A DNA stretch of 64,000 nucleotides from Pseudomonadota bacterium. Lineage in GTDB: Bacteria; Pseudomonadota; Gammaproteobacteria; Steroidobacterales; Steroidobacteraceae. The position numbers were made by a program, and so were the translations under genes. Below the pieces are notes generated by a model. That model did no database searches, was not told the origin of the DNA, and worked only from the letters and a program-made list of their open reading frames with translations. Within the stretch, counting starts at the first letter, position 1. Every line of letters starts with the position of its first letter. The stretch spans positions 22,125 to 86,124 of the forward strand of contig JAFEDS010000014.1 in NCBI GenBank assembly GCA_018241505.1, read 5' to 3'. Of this stretch, positions 35,692 through 42,761 are shown in pieces.

Positions 35692-37068
35692 GTGAACGAA
35701 AGCGCGAAAAAGGATGCGGCGCACGAGCACAAGACGCTGGTGGGATTCATCGCGGCCGTAGTGGTCCTGGTCCTCGTCTCATGCGTCGCGGTTCTCGCGG
35801 TGCGGGGTTATGCGAGCACCAACAGGTGGCTGACTCACTCGCATGAAGTGGTCACGGAGCTCGAAGGCCTGACCGCCTCTCTCGCGCAGTCGGAAGCCGC
35901 CCGGCGCGGTTATCTCAGCTCAGGCGATTCCACCTATCTCAGGGAGCGCGATTCGGCCCTGGGCACGTTGGACGAGCATCTGCAACTGGCACTTCAGTTG
36001 ACTGCCGACAATGCCAGTTTGCAATCGCGACTGCACAAACTGCATGACAGCCTCGCGCAGCGCGCAAGGCAGGTCGATGAGCTGATTGGACTGGCACAGG
36101 CGCGAGGATTGGCGGCGGCTCAGCGGGATCCGATTTCCGAGGACGTGGGCAAAGCCACAGTGCAGGTCGGCAGCGAGATCGACCAGTTGCGCAAGGAGGA
36201 AAGTGACCTGCTCGCGGCGCGCCGCGGCGAGGACGAGCTCTGGGCCAACGGGCTGATTGCCGCATTCTGCATCCTGTTGATTACGGTTGTCTCCATGTTG
36301 ACATGGCTGTGCCTGCGGGTGCGCGCCGAAGCCCGTGCGCGTGCGCGTCATGCCGACGCGCTCGATCGCCTCAACGTGAGCCTCGAAAACGCCAATCGCG
36401 AGTTGGAGAGCTTCAGCTACTCGGTCTCGCATGATCTGCGCTCGCCGCTGCGCGCAATCGACGGGTACTCGCTGATGTTGGAGGAAGACTATGCCCCGCA
36501 GCTCGACGACACCGCCCGCCGCTACATCCAAACCATCCGCGCGGGCAGCCAGCGCATGGCCGCGCTCATTGACGACCTGCTGACATTCTCCCGGTTGAGC
36601 CGCCAGGCCCTGAATCGACAGACGGTCGACATGACCATGCTGGCGCGGCGCGCGGCGGCCGAAGTACTGGAGAATCAACCGCAACCGAAGCCGAACGTCA
36701 CCATCCCGGATCTGCCGCCGGTGCTCGGCGACCCCGCCCTGCTGCGCCAGGTCTGGACCAACCTCATCAGCAATGCCGTCAAGTACAGCGCGAAATCGGC
36801 CACTCCCCAGGTGCAGGTGCGCGCAGCAGCCGAAGGGCGCCAGGTCCGCTACGAGATCGAGGACAACGGGGTCGGGTTCGACATGAAGTACGCGGACAAG
36901 TTGTTTGGTGTGTTTCAGCGCCTGCACAGCATGGACGAGTATCCAGGGACCGGCGTTGGACTGGCGATCGTCCAACGCATCATCAGCCGCCACCAGGGCG
37001 CCGTGTCCGCCAAGGGTGAGCGCGGTAAGGGCGCCACATTCGGTTTCACACTTCCGACGGAGGTCTAG
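35692..37068 (+). CDS. CHASE3-domain sensor histidine kinase
   Basis: A 458-residue inner-membrane kinase. TM1 spans about 16-38 and TM2 about 185-208, enclosing a roughly 145-residue periplasmic CHASE3 helical bundle with the telltale QSEAARRGYLSSGDSTYL. A cytoplasmic coiled linker leads to HisKA with H247 in [10 protein letters not shown] and HATPase_c with IEDNGVGFDMKYADKLFGVF and GVGLAIVQRII, again of the Cph1-like class. GTG start behind CAGGAG. Only one base separates its stop from the receiver gene downstream, so kinase and receiver form a cognate pair. The CHASE3 ligand is unknown. Confidence 0.94.
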   Translation: MNESAKKDAAHEHKTLVGFIAAVVVLVLVSCVAVLAVRGYASTNRWLTHSHEVVTELEGLTASLAQSEAARRGYLSSGDSTYLRERDSALGTLDEHLQLALQLTADNASLQSRLHKLHDSLAQRARQVDELIGLAQARGLAAAQRDPISEDVGKATVQVGSEIDQLRKEESDLLAARRGEDELWANGLIAAFCILLITVVSMLTWLCLRVRAEARARARHADALDRLNVSLENANRELESFSYSVSHDLRSPLRAIDGYSLMLEEDYAPQLDDTARRYIQTIRAGSQRMAALIDDLLTFSRLSRQALNRQTVDMTMLARRAAAEVLENQPQPKPNVTIPDLPPVLGDPALLRQVWTNLISNAVKYSAKSATPQVQVRAAAEGRQVRYEIEDNGVGFDMKYADKLFGVFQRLHSMDEYPGTGVGLAIVQRIISRHQGAVSAKGERGKGATFGFTLPTEV

Positions 37069-37069
37069 C

Positions 37070-37522
37070 ATGCCCCAAAACGGCAACTACGAGCCGGTCG
37101 AGATACTACTGGTCGAAGACAATCCGCAGGATGCGGAAATCACCTTGCGGGCTCTCAAGCGGGCCAACTTCGCCAACCACGTGCAGTGGCTGAAGGACGG
37201 CGAAGAAGCGTTGGCGTTCCTGTTTTCCGAAGGCCAGTACTCGGACCAGCCAACCCCGCGGCCGCGGGTCATGCTGCTCGACATCAAGATGCCCAAGGTA
37301 GATGGCATCGAGGTCTTGAAGCGCATCAAGGCGGACAGCCGCACCCGCTCCATCCCGGTAGTCATGTTGACATCGAGCAAGGAAGAGTCCGATCTCGTGC
37401 GCAGCTATGACCTCGGTGTCAACAGCTACCTGGTCAAGCCCGTGGACTTTCAGCGTTTCTCCGAAGAAGTGGTCCGGGTAGGCTATTACTGGGTGGCCAT
37501 GAACCAGTTGCCGGGGAGCTGA
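37070..37522 (+). CDS. Single-domain response regulator (Rcp1-like)
   Basis: A 150-residue stand-alone receiver with no output domain. Acidic pocket E16-D17 in LLVEDNPQ, phospho-acceptor D71 in LLDIKMPKVDG, threonine in MLTSSKEE, and the lysine in YLVKPVDF. The insert between beta-strands (SEGQYSDQPTPRPR) and the extended C-terminal helix are typical of phytochrome-associated Rcp receivers. The ATG follows the kinase stop by one base, with GGAGG inside the kinase 3' end. It probably relays phosphate to another protein or regulates by binding; the REC-GGDEF-EAL proteins nearby are possible partners. Confidence 0.94.
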   Translation: MPQNGNYEPVEILLVEDNPQDAEITLRALKRANFANHVQWLKDGEEALAFLFSEGQYSDQPTPRPRVMLLDIKMPKVDGIEVLKRIKADSRTRSIPVVMLTSSKEESDLVRSYDLGVNSYLVKPVDFQRFSEEVVRVGYYWVAMNQLPGS

Positions 37523-37533
37523 AGCGAGGGCGG

Positions 37534-38088
37534 TTATTTTTGCAGCGCGGTGTATAACAGCAGCCGCGCTTTCTCCCAGTCCCTGCGGATAGTCCGGGTG
37601 GTCACGCCGCGCGACTCGGCAATCTGTTCGACTGTAAAGCCCGCGAAATAACGCATCTCGACGACCTCTACCAAGCGGGGATCGAGGACTGCGAGCTCCT
37701 GCAGGGCTTCATCCACCTGGATGATCTGTTCTTCACTGACGGGCGCGTAGTCCCGAATGTCAGTGCCCAGGGTCACCCGCAACTCGTCGCCACCGCGCCG
37801 CTTCGCCAGGCGTTGACGCACGAAGTCGACCACGATAGAGCGCATAACGCGGGCGGCATATCCCAAGAAGTGCGACCGGTCTTGCGTCTGGAGTTGGCCC
37901 ACCCTGACCAGGCGCAGATAGCACTCGTGCACCAACGTGGTTGTATCGAGCGAGGTTACCCGGTTGGAGCGGTGCAGCCTCTGATGGGCCATCTCATGCA
38001 GCTCGCGATAAGTCAGGGTGAAGACCTGATCGATCGCTCCCGCTTCTCCCGCGCGCACGGCTTCCAGCAGTTGGGTGAGTTCCGCCAT
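37534..38088 (-). CDS. ECF-type RNA polymerase sigma factor
   Basis: A 184-residue sigma-70 factor with regions 2 and 4 only. Region 2 runs to about residue 100 (HFLGYAARVMRSIVVDFVRQ); region 4 holds the HTH FTVEQIAESRGVTTRTIRRDW. Sequence style matches the Sigma70_ECF group found in Xanthomonads and Planctomycetes, where it is often tied to protein kinases rather than a classical anti-sigma. Here no kinase or zinc-type anti-sigma is adjacent; the gene upstream, nine bases away, encodes a Yip1-like membrane protein. It is convergent with the receiver gene. Target promoters are unknown. Confidence 0.92.
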   Translation of the reverse strand: MAELTQLLEAVRAGEAGAIDQVFTLTYRELHEMAHQRLHRSNRVTSLDTTTLVHECYLRLVRVGQLQTQDRSHFLGYAARVMRSIVVDFVRQRLAKRRGGDELRVTLGTDIRDYAPVSEEQIIQVDEALQELAVLDPRLVEVVEMRYFAGFTVEQIAESRGVTTRTIRRDWEKARLLLYTALQK

Positions 38089-38097
38089 GCGGGCATC

Positions 38098-38688
38098 TTA
38101 CACCCGCAGGGCAAATCCAAATAGAATGCCAACACCCATGGCGCAGGCAACAACCGACGAGGCGTATCCGCCCGCGCCCTCCTCCTTTGCCTGCATCATG
38201 ACCGGAAGCCCGACATACAACACATAAACGCCGTATAAACCTGCGATGAACTGCAGCAGGCTGCCCAGGGGCGCAAACGACAGGGCCGTACCCAACCAGG
38301 CGGGAGTGAGCGAATAGGCAGCGGTTTTCACCGCTTGCCGCTGGTCCGGCCGTCCACCGAAAGCGGAAGCCAACATGTGGATCACGAGCCCCACCAGATA
38401 AAGGCCGACGAGGCCCAAACCGAACGTGAGCAGCGCCGCGAACAGTCCGTTCACCCAGGAGGCGCGGAGCACTTCGCCTGTCGAAAGCGGCACGCCTACA
38501 ACCGAGAACCGGATAAAAGACATCACGGAGGCAAACGCATTCAGCGGAATCACGTAACCGCTATAGAGCCTGGCCACTGTGGTCGGCTCGGCTCGGATGA
38601 CCTGCCATTCGCTTTTCGGTGTGAGCAGGATGTTCTTGATACGCGCAGTGAGACCAAAGTCGGTTTCACTAGCTGACGGAAACCCCAT
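38098..38688 (-). CDS. Yip1 family membrane protein
   Basis: A 196-residue inner-membrane protein with about five hydrophobic segments. It opens with a soluble stretch containing the family pattern IKNILLTPKSEWQVI, followed by YVIPLNAFASVMSFI and later AYSLTPAWLGTAL. Bacterial Yip1 proteins have no established role. ATG at 38688 preferred (GGGGAG 12 bases upstream); an ATG ten codons earlier is possible. It lies nine bases before the ECF sigma gene, so the two are almost certainly co-transcribed. Confidence 0.85.
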   Translation of the reverse strand: MGFPSASETDFGLTARIKNILLTPKSEWQVIRAEPTTVARLYSGYVIPLNAFASVMSFIRFSVVGVPLSTGEVLRASWVNGLFAALLTFGLGLVGLYLVGLVIHMLASAFGGRPDQRQAVKTAAYSLTPAWLGTALSFAPLGSLLQFIAGLYGVYVLYVGLPVMMQAKEEGAGGYASSVVACAMGVGILFGFALRV

Positions 38689-38774
38689 AGACGCGCAATC
38701 TCCCCGGTACTGCCCCATTCACAACCGGAAAGACCCGCCAAACCCGCCACCAATTCGAGGTCCGAACTGAAAAT

Positions 38775-39521
38775 TCAGTTCTCCAGGTGCGCTTCCACCT
38801 CCGACCAGAGTGCCGCATACACCAACCCCACGGCACTTCGCGGGGAGTAGGCCGGCAACGGCGCACGCCGCTGGGTCATTCGCTCGATCTCGCTCGAATA
38901 CGGCACTTCCGTGGCCAGTATCGCCGGAAACTGCTCCCGGGTGCTGGCGATGACTTCGGCGTGCAGCGACTTGCGCCGGTCCACCATGGAAAAGAACGGC
39001 AGCAGCTTCACGTCGGTCCACCCTTCAGCGTCCACAAACTCCTGCAGTTGTACGAGCATGCGAACCGACAAGGGTGTTGGTAACAACGGCACGACCACCA
39101 GGTCGGCGGCCTTGAGCACATTTTCCGACAACAGCGAAATGCCCGGCGGGCAATCCAGAAACAGCAGCGCGTAGCTTTCCGCGAGCGGGCGGCTCATCCG
39201 CAGCAGGCGTTGGGTTGGATTGCGCTTGTCGCTCAGGTGCACATCGAAGTGGCGATAGGAGAAGTCGGCGGGCAACACATCGAGCCGTTCATACTGACTG
39301 GGCACCAGCAGCTCGGGCAATTCGCGCTTGCCCGACAGAAGCTTCTTGACCGAGGCCCGCTCATTCGGCTCGCATCTCAGGGTGTAGGTCGCCGCGCCCT
39401 GGGGGTCCAGATCCCACAACACGGTCGCGCTCCCCCCGGCGCAGGCGAGGTAGGCGAGATTCACTGCCGTGGTGGTCTTGCCAACGCCCCCTTTGATATT
39501 CGTTACGGCGATGATCTTCAA
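38775..39521 (-). CDS. Orphan ParA family ATPase
   Basis: A 248-residue deviant Walker-A ATPase. The P-loop is KGGVGKTTT (10-18), with signature DPQG near 40 and FLDCPPGISLLSENVL as the Walker B region. It resembles chromosomal or plasmid ParA/Soj without an N-terminal HTH. No parB, MipZ target or replication gene is adjacent, so it is an orphan; such proteins often position other complexes such as chemosensory arrays or cellulose synthase. Its start codon is only 14 bp from that of the divergent MFS gene, so the promoters must overlap coding sequence. Confidence 0.9.
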   Translation of the reverse strand: MKIIAVTNIKGGVGKTTTAVNLAYLACAGGSATVLWDLDPQGAATYTLRCEPNERASVKKLLSGKRELPELLVPSQYERLDVLPADFSYRHFDVHLSDKRNPTQRLLRMSRPLAESYALLFLDCPPGISLLSENVLKAADLVVVPLLPTPLSVRMLVQLQEFVDAEGWTDVKLLPFFSMVDRRKSLHAEVIASTREQFPAILATEVPYSSEIERMTQRRAPLPAYSPRSAVGLVYAALWSEVEAHLEN

Positions 39522-39535
39522 ATTATACTACCCCG

Positions 39536-40753
39536 ATGCGAACAACCACTGATGCTACCACCGCCCGCAGTTCCGCCTTGACACTCGCGCTGTGTTTCTG
39601 TGCGGCCATCATCGAGGGCATTGACCTCCAGTCGATGGGAATTGCGGCCGGCGGGATAGCCTCCGAGTTTCATTTGTCAAAGGAAGCCCTCGGCACGGTG
39701 CTCACCGCCAGTCCACTGGGGCTGTTTTTCGGCGCGTTTCTCGGCGGCCGTGCCGCCGATAGCTGGGGCCGCCGCCGCGCGCTGATCCTGTCCATTATTG
39801 TATTCGGCATTTTCCAGCTCGCGACTCCCTGGGCGCCAGGCTATGCCGCCCTGGTCGTCATCCGCTTTGTGTGCGGGCTCGGATTGGGCGGCGCTTTTCC
39901 CAATCTGATTGCACTCACAGCGGAGGCCTCTGGGGGACGCAACAGCATCTTGAACGTGGTGATTACCGCAGCCGGCATGCCCGCGGGAGGCGCAGTGGCG
40001 TCGCTGATCGGGTTTTCCGGCGGCCTGAGCGGCGACTGGCGGATCCTCTTCTACGTCGGCGGACTGGCTCCGCTGGTACTGGCGCCGATCATGGCGGCGC
40101 TGTTGCCCGAATCGACCTTGTTTCAAAGCGCCCGGTCCGGCACTCATGCGAAACCCAGTGTCCTGGTTACGCTGTTTGCTCGAGCACGGGTGCGACAGAC
40201 GTTGTTGTTGTGGCTGGCATTCGTCTGCTCGGCGCTCATGCTGCATCTACTGCTCAACTGGATGCCGAGCCTGATGGTGGCCAAGGGATTCACCAAACCG
40301 CAGGCCTTTCTGATCCAGATTGTGTTCAATCTCAGCTCGGCCGCCGGCTCGGTGGGCATTGCGTGGATCATGCAAGTGCGGCCGAGCCGCTGGCTACTGC
40401 TCATATGCTATGCCGGTCTCGGCGCGGCGTTGTTGGTCATCACGGCGCTGGGTCAGGATGTGGCGTTGGTTGCGGCCACGGCCGGCATCCTCGGAACCTG
40501 CCTCATTGGCGCTCAATTTACCTTGTATGGCCTGGCTCCCACCTACTATGAAACCATGGCCCGTGGCACGGGCACTGGCGCTTCGGTTGCCGCGAGCCGG
40601 CTCGGCTCGGCCCTGGGGCCGTACCTGGCGGGTCAACTGTTGAGCGCGGGTGCGACGGCAACCCAGGTAATGCAAAGTCTCCTGCCCATCACGGGCGTGG
40701 CGGCGCTGGCGGCCCTGGTGCTGATGTTTCTGCCGCGCCCCACGGAGCTGTGA
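39536..40753 (+). CDS. MFS transporter, MhpT/aromatic-acid:H+ symporter type
   Basis: A 405-residue 12-TM major-facilitator protein. The N-terminal segment LCFCAAIIEGIDLQSMGIAAGGIA contains the D in TM1 typical of the aromatic acid:H+ symporter family; the loop 2-3 motif is GGRAADSWGRRRAL; GLGLGGAFPNLIALTAEA is close to MhpT as I remember it. Length is normal. Its stop at 40753 directly abuts the GTG of the SGNH hydrolase gene, so it is the first gene of a four-gene run. Substrate in this context may not be aromatic: the downstream enzymes suggest an amino alcohol or organic acid. Confidence 0.9.
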   Translation: MRTTTDATTARSSALTLALCFCAAIIEGIDLQSMGIAAGGIASEFHLSKEALGTVLTASPLGLFFGAFLGGRAADSWGRRRALILSIIVFGIFQLATPWAPGYAALVVIRFVCGLGLGGAFPNLIALTAEASGGRNSILNVVITAAGMPAGGAVASLIGFSGGLSGDWRILFYVGGLAPLVLAPIMAALLPESTLFQSARSGTHAKPSVLVTLFARARVRQTLLLWLAFVCSALMLHLLLNWMPSLMVAKGFTKPQAFLIQIVFNLSSAAGSVGIAWIMQVRPSRWLLLICYAGLGAALLVITALGQDVALVAATAGILGTCLIGAQFTLYGLAPTYYETMARGTGTGASVAASRLGSALGPYLAGQLLSAGATATQVMQSLLPITGVAALAALVLMFLPRPTEL

Positions 40754-41620
40754 GTGCGTAAGTGGTGGGTTCTCGTTGTTGTTGCCGCAATCCTGACGCT
40801 GAGCTCGCCCGCACCGGCGCGGGCTGCCTCCATTCTGTTTATTGGCAACAGCTTCACATTCGGCGCGCTGTCAGCGGTCAAATACTACCGGCCTGAGTCG
40901 GTTCACGACCTGAACAATGAGCATCTGGGCGGCGTGCCGGCTCTGTTCAAGGCTTTCACCGAGCAGGCCCATCTCGACTACGAGGTGAGCCTGGAGACCT
41001 CCCCCGGCAAGAACTTCGACTTCCACTTACAGCAAAAAGCGGCCGAGATCGATCGGCCGTGGGACCATGTGCTGTTGCAGGGTTACAGCACCCTGGACCA
41101 GAACAAACCTGGCGACCCGGCGCTGCTGATTGACTACGCCGGTCGACTGGCCAGACTGTTCCAGGCCAAAAACGCGCGTGTGGACATTCGCCTGGTTTCC
41201 ACCTGGTCACGCGCTGACCAGACCTACCCGCGCGCTGGCCACTGGCACGGCAAGTCGATTGACGTGATGGCCAATGACCTGCGCGAAGCGTATGACCAGG
41301 CCGCCACGACCTCGCCCGCCATCCACTCGGTGATTCCCGTGGGACAGGCATGGAATCGAGCCATCGCAGCTCATTTTGCGGCCGCGAATCCGTACGTCGC
41401 CGTGCCGAAAGCACAGATCGACCTATGGGCCCCCGATCATTACCATGGCAGCAACTACGGCTACTATCTCGAGGCGCTGGTGATTTTCGGTAACGTCACG
41501 GGACGCGATCCGAGAACGCTGGGCCCGCACGAGCAGGCTGCGGCGGCTTTGGGCATCGATCCGTCGCTTGCAAGCAATCTACAGCAGATTGCCGCTGAGA
41601 CACTGGCCGCGGAGAAGTAG
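40754..41620 (+). CDS. Exported SGNH/GDSL-like hydrolase
   Basis: A 288-residue predicted periplasmic esterase/lipase. Signal peptide about residues 1-24. Block I is ILFIGNSFTFG with nucleophile S33; a late APDHYHGSNYG carries the catalytic D-x-x-H pair (block V). The middle has the block III-like LLQGYST. The fold is consistent with the SGNH group that removes acyl or acetyl groups from lipids or glycans. GTG start directly after the MFS stop, so coupled translation is likely. Substrate unknown. Confidence 0.78.
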   Translation: MRKWWVLVVVAAILTLSSPAPARAASILFIGNSFTFGALSAVKYYRPESVHDLNNEHLGGVPALFKAFTEQAHLDYEVSLETSPGKNFDFHLQQKAAEIDRPWDHVLLQGYSTLDQNKPGDPALLIDYAGRLARLFQAKNARVDIRLVSTWSRADQTYPRAGHWHGKSIDVMANDLREAYDQAATTSPAIHSVIPVGQAWNRAIAAHFAAANPYVAVPKAQIDLWAPDHYHGSNYGYYLEALVIFGNVTGRDPRTLGPHEQAAAALGIDPSLASNLQQIAAETLAAEK

Positions 41621-41645
41621 AACAACCGCCGGAGATCCGTTCCCC

Positions 41646-42743
41646 ATGCGCAAACTGACCTCACTGCTCGGACTGCTATGCCTGACCGGGCTCATCACGC
41701 CCGCGGTGGCCGCGAAAACCCAGAACGTGGTATTGATTGTCAGCGACGGATTGCGATGGCAGGAGATGTTCCAGGGCGCCGATCCGCTGCTGCTCGATGC
41801 CAAGAACGGCGGCAACTGGGTTGATGACGCCGAGATGAAGAAGCGCTATTGGCGCGAGACCCCCCAGGCGCGCCGCGAGCTCGTCTTCCCTTTCATCTGG
41901 GGGACCGTGGCCAAACAGGGACAGATCTTCGGGAATCGAACCGAAGGCAGCGATGCCCACGTGACCAACGGGAAGGCGTTCTCCTATCCCGGTTACAACG
42001 AAATGTCGGTGGGCTATCCCAACCCCGCGATCGACAGCAACCAGTTTGGTCCCAACCCCAACCCGAGCGTGTTCGAGTGGCTCAACAAGGAGCCCGATCT
42101 CGCGGGGCACGTCGCGATCTATGGGACCTGGGAAGCCTATTACCGCATCTTCAATCAGAAGCGCAGTCAACTCGTGATACAGGCCGGTTGGACACCGCCG
42201 CCAAAGACCGGCGATGCCTCGAAGGATGCGCTGTTCGCGCGGCTGTATGACACCACGACCCGCTTCGATGAAGAGGACGTAGGCAACTCGTTCCTGCAAG
42301 TCAAATTGCTCGACTACGTGCAGCGTGCCAAACCCCGGGTGCTGTTTGTAGGTTATGGTGAGACCGACAACTGGGCGCACCAGGGGCGATACGATCTCGT
42401 GTTGGAAAGCGCGCATCGCACCGATGCCGCCATCAAGGAGCTGTGGGACACAATGCAGGCCATGCCGCAGTATCACGGCACCACAACGTTCATCATTACC
42501 ACGGATCATGGTCGTGGCAACGCCCCTGTCGAATGGAAAGAACACGGAGTCGATGAGAAGGGCTCGGAGAATGTGTGGATCGCTGTCATGGGCCCGGACA
42601 CCGCGCCGCTCGGTGAGCGCAAACAGGTGGCGGCCGTAACGCAGTCCCAGATTGCCGCGACTATTGCAGCATTTCTCGGGAAGGACTACGTGAAGGCTGT
42701 ACCCATGGCGGCACGGCCCATCAAGGATGTGTTGGGCAAGTGA
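41646..42743 (+). CDS. Exported alkaline-phosphatase-superfamily phosphodiesterase/sulfatase-like hydrolase
   Basis: A 365-residue secreted metal-dependent hydrolase. Signal peptide residues 1-22. The first metal aspartate is in VVLIVSDGLRW; the nucleophile region is around AHVTNGKAFSYPGYNEM; later metal ligands are in GYGETDNWAHQGRYD and ITTDHGRG. This pattern belongs to the type I phosphodiesterase/nucleotide pyrophosphatase and sulfatase clan. Whether it removes phosphate from monoesters or cleaves diesters is not readable. It lies 25 bases after the SGNH gene in the same run. A role in releasing phosphorylated amino alcohols outside the cytoplasm is inference. Confidence 0.86.
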   Translation: MRKLTSLLGLLCLTGLITPAVAAKTQNVVLIVSDGLRWQEMFQGADPLLLDAKNGGNWVDDAEMKKRYWRETPQARRELVFPFIWGTVAKQGQIFGNRTEGSDAHVTNGKAFSYPGYNEMSVGYPNPAIDSNQFGPNPNPSVFEWLNKEPDLAGHVAIYGTWEAYYRIFNQKRSQLVIQAGWTPPPKTGDASKDALFARLYDTTTRFDEEDVGNSFLQVKLLDYVQRAKPRVLFVGYGETDNWAHQGRYDLVLESAHRTDAAIKELWDTMQAMPQYHGTTTFIITTDHGRGNAPVEWKEHGVDEKGSENVWIAVMGPDTAPLGERKQVAAVTQSQIAATIAAFLGKDYVKAVPMAARPIKDVLGK

Positions 42744-42761
42744 CGGCGCTCCGAGGCTGAT

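Noticed and set aside
38775-39521. Plasmid partition or integrated-element locus
   Set aside because: ParA stands alone; no ParB, replication, integrase or attachment-site sequences are visible, and neighbours look chromosomal.
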